NCBI GenBank assembly: GCA_963847345.1
Contig: CAWJZU010000010.1
Location: forward strand, 33,947-97,946
Source: DATARH01 sp963847345
GTDB lineage: Bacteria; Pseudomonadota; Alphaproteobacteria; ATCC43930; CGMCC-115725
DNA length: 64,000 nucleotides
Direction of reading: 5' to 3'
The notes beneath the pieces are model-generated. The model saw nothing but the letters and a program-made list of their open reading frames with translations, had not been told where the DNA came from and searched no databases. Below are positions 9,497 through 20,043 of this stretch, one piece after another. The translations under genes and the position numbers were made by a program. How positions within the stretch are numbered: position 1 is the stretch's first letter; each line of letters opens with the position of its first letter.

Positions 9497-10717
9497 ATGT
9501 CGGCCAACGGCCATCGCTACAATGTCGGCGGCATTCTGCTGCAACGGCCATTTAAAATCCGCCGCCTCGGGCATTTCGGATTCAATGTCTCGGATATCGA
9601 GACGGCGCGTCATTTCTACGGCGACCTGCTGGGTTTCACGGTGTCCGACATCGCCGATTTCTCGGGCGCGCCGTGGTTTCCGAAAGATGCCGGGCTCGGC
9701 GACCGCCATGGCTATTTCATGCGCTACGGCACCGACCATCACGCGATGGTGCTGTTCTCGAAGCCGGTCATGGACCGCCGCGCCGACCGCCAGTTCGCGC
9801 CCGAGGTCACGATCAACCAGATCACCTGGCAGTGCGGCAGCCTGAAGGAGATCGTCGAGGCCTACGGCTATTTCGAAGAGCAGCAGGTCCGCATCCAGCG
9901 GGTCGGACGCGACATGCCCGGCAGCAACTGGCACACCTATGTCTACGACCCGGACGGGCACACCAACGAACTCTATTATGGTATCGAGCAGGTTGGCTGG
10001 AACCAGGAGAGCAAACCCCGCGCGATGTACTATCGCGGGTTCCGCGAAAAGCCGGAATTGCCGCAGATATCGGAGGCCACCGAGGTAAAGGACGCGCAGG
10101 AAAAGGGTATCGACATTTTCTCCGGCCACCGGCCGTCGCTACCGAACGGCGGCAAGACCTACGACGTCGACGGCGTGTTGCTGCCGCGGCCGTTCAAGAT
10201 CACGAAAATCGGGCCGGTGCGGCTTTTCGTCGAGGATGTCGATCGCGCCGAGGCGTTTTACACGCGGCATCTCGGATTGACGAAAAGCGAGGAGAGTTTC
10301 TATCGCGGCGCCCGCTGCGTGTTCCTGCGCACCGGCGCCGAGCACCACAGCGTCGCGCTGTATCCGAAGGAACTGCGCGGCACCCTCGGCCTCAGCCCGC
10401 ATACGACCTGCCTGTCGTTCGGCGTCGAACTGGCCAATTACGCGCAACTGCGCGAAGCAGTGGCTTTTCTGAAAGCACAGGGCTGCACGCTTATGGATCT
10501 GCCGCCTGAACTATATCCGGGGATCGATTACGCGGCTTTCGCGCTCGACCCGGACGGGCATTGCATCCAGCTCTATTACTACATAGAGCAGATCGGCTGG
10601 GACGGTCGGGTACGCCCGGCCTCCGAGCGCCGCCCGGTAGCGCGCGATTGGCCCGAGGCGCTGGAGCCACTCAGCGACAGCTATGTGGACCAAGTGTTCC
10701 AGGGGCCATTCGGCTGA
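9497..10717 (+). CDS. Two-domain VOC (glyoxalase/extradiol dioxygenase-like) protein
   Basis: A 406-residue protein with two vicinal-oxygen-chelate modules in tandem. Module one starts at about residue 20 (LGHFGFNVSDIETARHFY) and module two at about 250 (IGPVRLFVEDVDRAEAFYTR). Each has a central His (GTDHHAM and GAEHHSV) and a C-terminal metal-ligand region (DPDGHTNELYYGIEQ and DPDGHCIQLYYYIEQ). Both modules open with a similar stretch, LLQRPFKI or LLPRPFKI, which shows an internal duplication. The start at 9497 has GGGAGG six bases upstream. Such proteins act as extradiol ring-cleavage dioxygenases, isomerases or lyases on aromatic or similar compounds. The following SDR may act in the same route. 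Confidence 0.82.
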   Translation: MSANGHRYNVGGILLQRPFKIRRLGHFGFNVSDIETARHFYGDLLGFTVSDIADFSGAPWFPKDAGLGDRHGYFMRYGTDHHAMVLFSKPVMDRRADRQFAPEVTINQITWQCGSLKEIVEAYGYFEEQQVRIQRVGRDMPGSNWHTYVYDPDGHTNELYYGIEQVGWNQESKPRAMYYRGFREKPELPQISEATEVKDAQEKGIDIFSGHRPSLPNGGKTYDVDGVLLPRPFKITKIGPVRLFVEDVDRAEAFYTRHLGLTKSEESFYRGARCVFLRTGAEHHSVALYPKELRGTLGLSPHTTCLSFGVELANYAQLREAVAFLKAQGCTLMDLPPELYPGIDYAAFALDPDGHCIQLYYYIEQIGWDGRVRPASERRPVARDWPEALEPLSDSYVDQVFQGPFG

Positions 10718-10745
10718 GCGAGCATTTACTTCTGCAAAGAAAGCA

Positions 10746-11510
10746 ATGATGAACCTGTTCGATCTGACCGGCAAAGTCGCGATCGTCACCGGGTCGTCGC
10801 GCGGCATCGGCCGGGCGATCGCCGAGGCTTTCGCCGAAGCGGGCGCCAGTGTCGTGATCTCGTCGCGCAATCAGGAGCCGTGCGACGAAGTCGCGGCGGC
10901 GATCCGCGCCAAGGGCGGCGAGGCAATCGCGATCGCGGCGCGGATTTCCGACAAGGCCCAGCTTGAAAACCTTGTGGCGAAAACCCGCGAGCAGTGGGGC
11001 GGGATCGACATTCTTGTTTGCAACGCGGCGATCAACCCGCATTACGGCCCGCTCGAAGACCTGACCGATCAGGTGTTCGAGCGGATGATGACCAACAACG
11101 TACTGAGCAATTTGTGGCTGTCGAAGCTCGTCGCGCCGGACATGAAGGCGAAGCGCGAGGGGTCGATCGTCTTCATCAGCTCGACCGGCGGTCTCAAATC
11201 GTCGCGGGTGATCGCAATGTACGGGGTGACAAAGGCGGCCGACATCGCGTTGTGCCGCAGTCTCGCGGCGGAATGGGGGCCGCATAACATCCGGGTCAAC
11301 TGCATCGCGCCGGGGCTGATTGTCACCGAGTTCGCGCGAGCGCTGTACGAGGACCCGGAACGCCGTGCGCGGCGCGAGGCGCAAACGGTTCTCGGTCGCC
11401 TCGGCCAGCCCGAGGAGATCGCCGGGGCCGCGCTGCTGCTGGCCTCCCGCGCCGGCTCCTATATCACCGGCCACACAATCGTGATCGATGGCGGCACGAT
11501 GGTGGTGTGA
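10746..11510 (+). CDS. SDR family oxidoreductase
   Basis: A 254-residue classical SDR with TGSSRGIGRAIAEAFAEAG at the cofactor site, CNAAINPH, a Ser-containing FISSTGG, the YGVTK catalytic Tyr and Lys, and C-terminal GHTIVIDGGTMV. Two adjacent ATGs (10746 and 10749) are possible starts; no strong ribosome site is visible. It follows the two-domain glyoxalase by about 28 bases in the same direction, which suggests one transcript and a shared catabolic pathway. The substrate is unknown. Confidence 0.85.
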   Translation: MMNLFDLTGKVAIVTGSSRGIGRAIAEAFAEAGASVVISSRNQEPCDEVAAAIRAKGGEAIAIAARISDKAQLENLVAKTREQWGGIDILVCNAAINPHYGPLEDLTDQVFERMMTNNVLSNLWLSKLVAPDMKAKREGSIVFISSTGGLKSSRVIAMYGVTKAADIALCRSLAAEWGPHNIRVNCIAPGLIVTEFARALYEDPERRARREAQTVLGRLGQPEEIAGAALLLASRAGSYITGHTIVIDGGTMVV

Positions 11511-11517
11511 TCGCAGC

Positions 11518-13038
11518 TTATTGCTGCGCCGTCGCCCGACGAGGCACACGGACCAGCAGCAACAACGGCAGAGAGCCTAGAATTACGAGCAGCATCAGCG
11601 CGAAATCGTCGATGTAGCCGATCATCGCCGCCTGCCGGGTTACCTCGTGATTGAGTGCCGCGATCCCCGAAGGATCCGTAAGACTGAAAGGCAGCGGCAA
11701 GAGCGGCGGTTGCGCCAACGGATTGTCCGGACGCAGCGATTCCATCAGCCGCGAATGGACGATTTGTGTGTTTTGCGTCAGCTGCGCTTCGAGAATGGCG
11801 ATACCGATGCTGCCGCCGAGCATGCGCATCAGGGCGCGGAGCGCAGTTCCTTGCGTCAGGATGTGATGCGGCAATCCGGACAAGGCGAGCAGATTGAGCG
11901 GCACGAATGTGCAACCCAGCCCGAAACCCTGCGCAAATCCGGCAAACAGGATCGGCCCCGACCCCATTCGGAGCGAGAATCCGGTCATCTGCCACAGCGA
12001 GGCCGCGGTCAGCAGGAACCCAACAGCGATAAAGATGCGGTTGTCGACGCGGTTGATCAAGCGCGCGACAAGAAACATTGCCAGCATCGTGCCAAATCCG
12101 CGCGGCGCCATCATCCACCCGGCGTCGAACACCGGGTAATTCAGCAGCACCTGCATCATAGACGGCATCAGCGCGAGGCTGCCGCTGAGGATCATGCCGA
12201 CCCCGAACATCAATATGCTGCCGGCGACGAAATTGGGGCTCTTCAGCAGCTCCTTGTTCAAAAAGGAGCGTTCGCCGGCGGTAATCGTGTGAATCGTCAG
12301 CAGATAGAAACACAGGATCGCAACCGTCGCCTCGATCCAAATCTCGGTCGAGGAAAACCAATCCTTCAGCTGCCCGCGGTCGAGCATCAGTTGCAGCGAT
12401 CCGACCCCGAGGCTCAGCATCGCGAAGCCGAACCCATCAAAGGCGTCCCGGCGCAAACCCGGCGACTGGCGGACAAAGGCGAAAATTCCGAGCGCGCACA
12501 GCGCGCCGACCGGCAGATTGATGTAAAAGCACCAGCGCCAATCGAAATTGTCGGTCAGCCAGCCGCCCAGGGTCGGGCCGATGATCGGCCCCATCATCGC
12601 GCCGGTGCTGAAGATCGCCATCGCTTGCCCGTGCTTTTCGCGCGGGTAGATCGTGAACAGCGTGGCTTGGCCAAGCGGCACCAGACCGGCGCTGCAAATT
12701 CCCTGCAACATTCGAAAGAGCACGAGCTGGTTCAGGCTGGTGGCGGCGCCGCACAGCGCCGAGGCGATCGTGAAACCGATAACCGAGGCGAGAAAGATCG
12801 GCCTCACGCCGAAGCGCCCGGCGAGCCATCCAGTCAACGGCATCATGATCGCCGAGGACACGATGTAGGACGTCAGGACCCATGAGATCTGATCCTGCGC
12901 CGCCGCCATGCTGCCTTGTATATGCGGCAGGCAGACATTGACGATTGTCGTATCGAGCCCCTGCATGATGCAGGCGCAGATGACGGTCGCGGTAATCAAA
13001 CCGCGGTTTGGGACTATCGCCGTGGCTTCTGACTTCAA
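11518..13038 (-). CDS. DHA2 family MFS efflux transporter (EmrB/QacA-like)
   Basis: About 14 hydrophobic segments over some 500 residues fit the 14-helix DHA2 drug:proton antiporters. Family motifs include LDTTIVNVCLPHIQGS in the first helix, SWVLTSYIVSSAIMMPLTGWL, and GPIIGPTLGGWLTDNFDWRWCFYINLPVG in helix 5 (motif C). The start is uncertain. The frame is open far upstream but that part lies antisense to, or inside, the hydrolase gene. The TTG at 13038 (LKSEATAIVPNRGLI) is the best-placed candidate and no clear SD is seen. It lies 45 bases downstream of the metallo-hydrolase stop on the same strand, so translation may be coupled. No EmrA-type partner is adjacent. Confidence 0.78.
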   Translation of the reverse strand: MKSEATAIVPNRGLITATVICACIMQGLDTTIVNVCLPHIQGSMAAAQDQISWVLTSYIVSSAIMMPLTGWLAGRFGVRPIFLASVIGFTIASALCGAATSLNQLVLFRMLQGICSAGLVPLGQATLFTIYPREKHGQAMAIFSTGAMMGPIIGPTLGGWLTDNFDWRWCFYINLPVGALCALGIFAFVRQSPGLRRDAFDGFGFAMLSLGVGSLQLMLDRGQLKDWFSSTEIWIEATVAILCFYLLTIHTITAGERSFLNKELLKSPNFVAGSILMFGVGMILSGSLALMPSMMQVLLNYPVFDAGWMMAPRGFGTMLAMFLVARLINRVDNRIFIAVGFLLTAASLWQMTGFSLRMGSGPILFAGFAQGFGLGCTFVPLNLLALSGLPHHILTQGTALRALMRMLGGSIGIAILEAQLTQNTQIVHSRLMESLRPDNPLAQPPLLPLPFSLTDPSGIAALNHEVTRQAAMIGYIDDFALMLLVILGSLPLLLLVRVPRRATAQQ

Positions 13039-13082
13039 GGTGTGCGCGACAGCTTGTTTGCGGTATCCGGAGGAGGACGGCT

Positions 13083-13949
13083 TTACACCGCCAGCCGGTA
13101 AGAGTCCCCGTCGCGGATGATATGCCCGGCGGTTACCCCGGCAAAATGCGTGCCGATCACCAGAACCGGCTGGTCGGACAATTCGCCGAGCATGCGCTCC
13201 CGGGTGCGGCGCGCCTCGTCGGCGTCGCTGTCGGCCGCCGACGACCAGTCCGGCCGCGCGATCTGGCAGGGATGGTGCATGAAGTCGCCGGTGATCAGCG
13301 CCTCCTCTCCGCGTGAGCTGATCCGCACGCTGACATGCCCCGGCGTGTGCCCGACCGTCGGCACGAGGCTGACCTCGTTGCACAGCCGGTGGTCGCTTTC
13401 GACCAGATCGGCGAGGCCGGCATCTTGGATCGGCGCAACTGAATCGGCGAACACGGCCATCATGTCCTCGCGCTCGCGCTGACCGCGCCAATGCGCGAAC
13501 TCGATGCGGCCCATCAGGTAACGCGCATTCGGAAAGGTCGGGACCCAAACCTTGGTCCCATTGGGGCCGTCCACCAGCATCGTGTTCCACCCGACATGGT
13601 CGACATGCAGGTGGGTGCACAGCACCGTGTCGATCGACTCGCGCGGGAAACCCGCAGCGGTGAGATCCGCAAGAAACGGTCCGTGCAGATTGTTCCAGTT
13701 CGGGATGCGGCGTCCCTGTTTGTCGTTGCCGAGGCAGGTATCGACGACGATGCGCCGGTCCGGCGTCTCGACGACCAGAGCATGAATGCTCATCTTGAGC
13801 CGCCCGTGCTCGTCGGCGAAATGCGGCTGCAGCCAGCCGATCGGCAGCACCGCCTCATAGGTGGCCTGCGGCAGGATGAAACGGCTGCCGCCCGTCACCT
13901 CAAGCTCGACGATTTTGGTGACCGTCACGTCGCCGATTTTCCATTTCAT
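13083..13949 (-). CDS. Metallo-beta-lactamase fold hydrolase (lactonase-like)
   Basis: A 288-residue MBL-fold protein. The dinuclear metal motif is CTHLHVDHVGW (HxHxDH), a third His lies in VGHTPGHVSV, an Asp in ITGDFMHHP, and a last His in IGTHFAG. This arrangement fits the N-acyl-homoserine-lactonase/MlhB-like group. The start at 13949 has AGGA five bases upstream and begins MKWKIGDVTVTKIVE as in relatives. The adjacent exporter gene on the same strand suggests a detoxification or signal-degrading unit, by inference. Confidence 0.82.
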   Translation of the reverse strand: MKWKIGDVTVTKIVELEVTGGSRFILPQATYEAVLPIGWLQPHFADEHGRLKMSIHALVVETPDRRIVVDTCLGNDKQGRRIPNWNNLHGPFLADLTAAGFPRESIDTVLCTHLHVDHVGWNTMLVDGPNGTKVWVPTFPNARYLMGRIEFAHWRGQREREDMMAVFADSVAPIQDAGLADLVESDHRLCNEVSLVPTVGHTPGHVSVRISSRGEEALITGDFMHHPCQIARPDWSSAADSDADEARRTRERMLGELSDQPVLVIGTHFAGVTAGHIIRDGDSYRLAV

Positions 13950-13991
13950 GTTTTCCTCGTGCGCTCGCGCCGTGGCTCCTGGCCCAATCGA

Positions 13992-15881
13992 TCACAGCAG
14001 AGTGGAAACGCTCCCGGGTGCCGCCCCCGGCGGCGCATCGCCGGTGCTTACGGTCGGCGAACCGGGATCGGCGGCGGCCGGGTTCGTGTGGCGGGGCAAG
14101 AACAGCCGAATGACCGTTCCGGCTCCGGGTTCGCTGTCGATCGTACAATAGCCGCCAAACCGGGTTACGAAACTCCGGACCTGCGACAATCCCAGCCCGG
14201 TTCCCTTTCCCGGCTCCTTGGTCGTAAAGAATGGGTCGAACACCCTGTCGCGCACGTCGGCGGTCATGCCGCACCCTGTATCGCTCACGGCGATCAAAAC
14301 ACAATCACCTCCGGCCGTCCCCGGGGGTGCATCCGAATGGTCGTCGGCGAGCTGACAATTGAGTGTCTCGATCGTCAGCCGGCCCGCGCCCGCCATTGCG
14401 TCCCGGGCATTTATCGCCAGATTGACGAGCGCGTTCTCGAGCTCGAAGGGATCGACGAACACCGGCCATAATTGTGGGGCGAGCCGAAGCGTCAGCTCGA
14501 TCCGATCGCCGAGCGTCCGCCATGGCAGGTCTGCCAGACCGGAGATGAGCTGATTGGCGTCGATCGGCTGCGGATCAACCGGTTCGCGGCGAGCAAAGTT
14601 CAGCAGGCGGCGGGTCAACTCAGTGGCCCGCTCGCACGCGTTGTTGGCCGAAGCGATGAATTTCTGCTGGCGTGGGCTCAAACTATCGAGCTGCTGCTCC
14701 AATAAGCCGATATTGGCTGCGGCGATCGTGAGCAGATTGTTGAAATCATGCGCGATTCCGGCGGTAAGCAGAGCCACGGCCTCGACCTTCTGCGCCTGGT
14801 GCAGCTGTGTCTCCAGCGCGGCACGCTGGGCGATTGCGTCGCGCGCCTTCGCTAACGCCATCTGCTCGCGCCGCGTGCGGCGCAGCGCAATAATATTCAA
14901 CAAGACAAAGCCGAGCACCGCCGGGATGGCGATCAAGGCGTAACCGATGGTCGATTCCAGCCATTCCCGCAGAATGGACGACTTGGTTCGCCCGATTGCA
15001 ACGTAAACCGGGTAGGAGGCCAGCCGCTTGTACGCCACGACGGTGCCAGGCGCGTCGAAGCGCGAGCCGCTCGCGCCCGTGCCGTGCCGGATGCGCTCCG
15101 CTATCGCACCGATCAATTCGTCTTCCCGCCCCGGAGCCGACATCGCGGCGGTTTCCGGATAGCGAGCCAACAGGGTCCCGTCGTTGCGCAGGACGCTCGC
15201 CACGTATTCGGAGGAACCGTCCAGGAGCCCTTGATAGAATGAAGCGAAATAGTCGCCGGAAACGGCAATGACCGTGATACCGGCGAAGCTTCCGTCCGGC
15301 CCTTCGCGACGCCGGCTCACGGTAAAGTATGGTTGAAATTTTCCGGTTTCCAGGCTGCGCGCACGCAGAGCCCAGATGAACGTCTGCGCTCCCGGTTCAC
15401 GCAGCACGCGGAAGTCCTCGCGTCCGGAATGGTCGAGTTCGCGGTCGACCGGGAAGACCCGCGCACTGACCAGCGCGCGCCCATTCGCGCCGACTACCCA
15501 AGCCGCCGCGATCTGCGGCACATTCTCTATCTGCTTCGCCATTTGCTCGTGCAGCGATTTTTCCCGCGCGAGGATCTCTTGGTCGGACAAGCCCCGGAGT
15601 AAGTCGTCGATCCGCCCGGCCGCCAGCAGATGCGTATCGAGGATTTTGGTCGTATTCTCCTCCGCCACCGCGGCGGCTTCGGCGAGCGCGGCCGCAGCGC
15701 GCCCGTAACTGGCATGGTAGGAGTAGTAGCAGGCGATACTCCCCACCAGCAGCGGCAGAACGACCGAGCCGATCAGCAGCAGTCGGAGGGTCCGTACCGC
15801 TCCGAAAACCGCCCTGCCTCCGGCCATCGGGAGACCGGGGGATGACCGAGGAGCATCGATGCCGCTATTCGAGGCTGCCAT
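13992..15881 (-). CDS. Membrane sensor histidine kinase with periplasmic Cache domain
   Basis: A 629-residue kinase. A first transmembrane segment (about residues 33-54, LLLIGSVVLPLLVGSIACYY) leads into a periplasmic Cache-like region of about 240 residues, then a second segment (IGYALIAIPAVLGFVLLNII). The cytoplasmic part has a phospho-acceptor His in GIAHDFNNLL, the N box NLAINARDAM, the G1 box DTGCGM, the F box FDPFFTTKE and the G2 box GKGTGLGLS. The start at 15881 (MAASNSG) replaces an earlier in-frame Met that would add a non-conserved 48-residue extension. No response regulator is adjacent, so its partner must be elsewhere. Confidence 0.82.
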   Translation of the reverse strand: MAASNSGIDAPRSSPGLPMAGGRAVFGAVRTLRLLLIGSVVLPLLVGSIACYYSYHASYGRAAAALAEAAAVAEENTTKILDTHLLAAGRIDDLLRGLSDQEILAREKSLHEQMAKQIENVPQIAAAWVVGANGRALVSARVFPVDRELDHSGREDFRVLREPGAQTFIWALRARSLETGKFQPYFTVSRRREGPDGSFAGITVIAVSGDYFASFYQGLLDGSSEYVASVLRNDGTLLARYPETAAMSAPGREDELIGAIAERIRHGTGASGSRFDAPGTVVAYKRLASYPVYVAIGRTKSSILREWLESTIGYALIAIPAVLGFVLLNIIALRRTRREQMALAKARDAIAQRAALETQLHQAQKVEAVALLTAGIAHDFNNLLTIAAANIGLLEQQLDSLSPRQQKFIASANNACERATELTRRLLNFARREPVDPQPIDANQLISGLADLPWRTLGDRIELTLRLAPQLWPVFVDPFELENALVNLAINARDAMAGAGRLTIETLNCQLADDHSDAPPGTAGGDCVLIAVSDTGCGMTADVRDRVFDPFFTTKEPGKGTGLGLSQVRSFVTRFGGYCTIDSEPGAGTVIRLFLPRHTNPAAADPGSPTVSTGDAPPGAAPGSVSTLL

Positions 15882-16090
15882 GTCCGTCCGGTCTTGTAAA
15901 ATCTCTATGGCGACGATCAACAGTGTCGCAGCATAGCTGCGAAGGCTCGCTATGTCGCAGCTGTAGTTCAGCAGAGCGGCTCGGATCAAACCAACAACGG
16001 CGCGTATCGGGATTAGTCTCACCAAAACCGTCCGGGACCAGGGCCGGCTGGGCGAGAATCGAGCGTTTCGTACGGCACGAAAGGGCCGCG

Positions 16091-16871
16091 ATGTGGAAAT
16101 TGTATTGCGCGAGCATCGCTATCATCGTTGGTCTGATCGTGACCGGCTGCGCAAAGCAGAAACCTGTTGTGGATCCGACCGTCGTTGCGGCCCAGCTGAG
16201 CACCGGCGCGCCACTGTTGCGCTGCCGCGCTGATTGTGTGGCCGAGTGGCGAGGTGCCCAGCCGTATGCGGCGCAACTCGATGCGGCGGCGCGCTGGTCG
16301 GAGCTCGCCGCGCTGGTCGTCAGCATCAATTATCAGGACGATCTGACGCTTTATTATCTTGCGCGCGCCGCCGAGGGGCTGGGCTATCCGGCGGCTGCGG
16401 CCAGCTACTATCGCCAGAGCACATACATCTCCGGGAGCTCGTTGTCCTGTCAGCATGAAAGCGGGGTATGCGGCGGGATCGTTCTGCCGGAAGCGGCCCT
16501 GGCGCGGATCGATGCGCTTGAGAGTCTAAGCCCAGCGTTCGCGATCCCGGCCCCGTCGGCTGCCCGCGACCGCAGCGAAGCCGCCGCCCACCGCCTCCAA
16601 ACTACTCCCGGCGACCGAACTTAAGCCGCCAGGGGCCGCCCCGCCGGAACGCGAGCCGCAGCAGCCCGAGGCCGCAGAGCCGGAACCCCAGCCGCCCACC
16701 GCCCCGATCTCCCAACCGCGCGACACCGCTGCCGCGGCTCCCGAGCGGAACCGCCCCACGGTGTCCGAGCGGTCCGATCCCGTCCGGGTACCGGCCCAGC
16801 CGGCATCACCGGAGCCCACCCGCGTGGACCCGGTCGCCAAACAATACATCGAGCCCCCGGCGGGCCGCTGA
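16091..16871 (+). pseudogene. Lipoprotein with Pro-rich tail (probable +1 frameshift)
   Basis: The N-terminus is a lipoprotein signal peptide with the lipobox LIVTGC (Cys20), then a region with YYLARAAEGLGYPAAAASYY resembling a TPR/Sel1-type helical pair. The frame stops at 16624. The next frame continues without interruption to 16871 with Pro/Glu-rich sequence of the same flavour (KPPGAAPPEREPQQPEAAEP and on) and ends in a plausible tail VAKQYIEPPAGR. A one-base insertion at about 16560-16615 would join them into a protein of about 260 residues. If there is no error, a 177-residue protein ends at 16624. The role is unknown; it is anchored in the envelope. Confidence 0.6.
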
Positions 16872-17071
16872 ACTGAATACCGCCCTCGCCTCAATGGCCC
16901 GGCGATGAGGTCGAAAACTTGGCCCTATCGGTCGAGCGGCGGGCGTCTCGATGGCCCGGATTCGACGGCAGGATGGCGACGCGGCGGGCTCATATCCGAG
17001 GCTTCCCAAAGGCAGGTAATCCGCCCGCCGAGCGAGGCTAGCATTCGCGTCTCGAACACAGGGAGATCAGA

Positions 17072-17637
17072 ATGAAAGCCGCCGTCCTGCACGCGCCGAA
17101 TCAGCCGTTGACGATCGAGAACGTCGCGCTGCAGAAGCCGCGAAGTGGTCTTGCGCACCGCCTTTGCCGGGCTGTGCCATTCCGATCTGCATTTCATCGA
17201 AGGCCTCTATCCGACCCCGACCCCGGTCGTGCCAGCCCGGCGACCATGTCATCACCCGCCTGTCGGTATTCTGCGGCACCTGCCCGCAATGCGTCACCGG
17301 CCACCCAATCTGTGCGAGAACACCGACGTCAAAAAGATGCCCAGCCAGGCCCGCCGCATGACCTGGAAGGCTGGCGAGCACATGAGAACCAGGCCTTCAA
17401 TCTGTCCTCGTTCGGCGAACAGGTACTGGTGCACGAGAACGCCGCCGTGAAGATCGATAACGACATCCCGCTCGACCCGCGCGGCGATCGGATGCGGCGT
17501 GATGACCGGGGTCGGCGCCGTGTTCAACGCCGCCAAAGTCAAGCGGGGCGCGACGGTCGCCGTGATCGGCTGCGGCGGGATCGGTCTGTCGGCGGTCAAC
17601 GGCGCGGCGCTGGCCGGCGCGGACGCCGGTACCCGCC
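17072..17637 (+). pseudogene. Remnant of a zinc-dependent alcohol dehydrogenase
   Basis: Pieces of a medium-chain alcohol dehydrogenase are spread over several frames. They are MKAAVLHAPNQPLTIENV (start), AGLCHSDLHFIEG (catalytic zinc Cys/His), PGDHVITRLSVFCGTCPQC (structural zinc cysteines), FGEQVLVHENAAVKI, and GCGVMTGVGAVFNAAKV with IGCGGIGLSAVNGAALAGA (coenzyme site). The gene then breaks off where the groEL terminator begins. About half of the expected 370 residues remain and at least three frame changes are present, so this is a real relic and not one sequencing slip. Confidence 0.75.
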
Positions 17638-17640
17638 ACA

Positions 17641-17678
17641 AAGAAAACCGCCCGTCCGCGGTCTCCCCGGACGGGCGG
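17641..17678 (-). terminator. Intrinsic terminator of groESL
   Basis: A perfect 11-bp GC stem (17648-17658 with 17668-17678) and a nine-base loop. On the minus strand it is followed by a T-rich run (TTTTCTTTG). It lies 105 bases beyond the groEL stop. Confidence 0.75.
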
Positions 17679-17691
17679 CTTGGCGATTTGG

Positions 17692-17726
17692 CCCGTCATG
17701 GCCGGGCTCGACCGAGCCATGACGGG
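17692..17726. repeat. REP-like palindrome
   Basis: An 11-bp perfect inverted repeat, CCCGTCATGGC with GCCATGACGGG, around a GC-rich loop. The same family recurs just before lipA (about 33,980-34,010). Such GCCGGG/CATGAC palindromes are dispersed repeats in many alphaproteobacteria. Confidence 0.6.
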
Positions 17727-17782
17727 GCACTCCGAAACCCGCGGGTCGAGCCCGCGGGTGGCGAGGACTTTCCGCGGCTAGC

Positions 17783-19423
<1,641 letters not shown>

Positions 19424-19438
19424 TGTTCGTGTGCTCCC

Positions 19439-19750
19439 TTAAGCGGCTTTGCGGATGGCGGTCTGATCGAGGACGCCCATGATGTCGGATTCCTTCATGA
19501 TGATCAGATCCTCGCCCTCGAGCTTGATTTCGGTGCCGGACCATTTGCCGAACAGCACCCGGTCGCCCGCCTTGACGTCGAGCGCCTGGATCTTGCCGTC
19601 CTCGCCCCGAGCCCCCGGGCCAACCGCGACCACCTCGCCCTCCATCGGCTTTTCCTTGGCCGTGTCGGGGATGATGATGCCTCCTGCGGTCTTCTCTTCC
19701 GCTTCCACGCGCCGGATCAGGACGCGGTCATGCAGTGGGCGGAACCCCAT
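19439..19750 (-). CDS. groES: Co-chaperonin GroES (Hsp10)
   Basis: A 103-residue co-chaperonin that caps the GroEL ring. It starts MGFRPLHDRVLIRR, has the mobile-loop region EEKTAGGIIIPDTAKEKP that contacts GroEL, and ends with the ESDIMGVL strand. AAGGAGG lies just upstream of the ATG at 19750. It is the first gene of groESL, with CIRCE and a strong sigma-70-like promoter upstream. Confidence 0.97.
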   Translation of the reverse strand: MGFRPLHDRVLIRRVEAEEKTAGGIIIPDTAKEKPMEGEVVAVGPGARGEDGKIQALDVKAGDRVLFGKWSGTEIKLEGEDLIIMKESDIMGVLDQTAIRKAA

Positions 19751-19781
19751 ATAAACCTCCTTGCACGCTCTGACATTCGGG

Positions 19782-19838
19782 CTAGCACTCTCTAGCCGAG
19801 AGTGCTGCTCATTTAGTCGGATCGTTTTCGGTTGTCAA
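19782..19838 (-). promoter_or_regulatory. groESL promoter with CIRCE operator
   Basis: CIRCE: CTAGCACTC at 19782-19790, a nine-base spacer, then GAGTGCTGC at 19800-19808. This is close to the TTAGCACTC-N9-GAGTGCTAA consensus bound by HrcA. Just upstream on the minus strand is a perfect -35 box TTGACA (19833-19838), a 17-base spacer and the -10-like TAAATG (19810-19815), so HrcA would block the transcription start. Confidence 0.9.
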
Positions 19839-20043
19839 CCGTTTCAACGGGGGTACCGGCAGATCGATACGGCAGCTCATGGCGCGAGATGAGGGTGCGC
19901 CCAGAACCGGCTGGGCGTCGCGCGTCGGGGGATGGTGCTGGGGATATCAGGTTTTTTGGCCGGCAAGGGTTTTGACATGGCCCGCGCCGGGGCGCAGTCT
20001 CTCCATATATAGGCCGCTACCGGCAACCGGATTGAGCATTGCG

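Noticed and set aside
9673..10509. 278-residue plus-strand ORF
   Set aside because: Shadow of the two-domain glyoxalase gene, which has clear motifs in the other frame.
11518..13620. Single 700-residue transporter frame
   Set aside because: The first 190 or so residues lie antisense or out of frame inside the metallo-hydrolase gene and have no transporter character. The real gene begins near 13,038.
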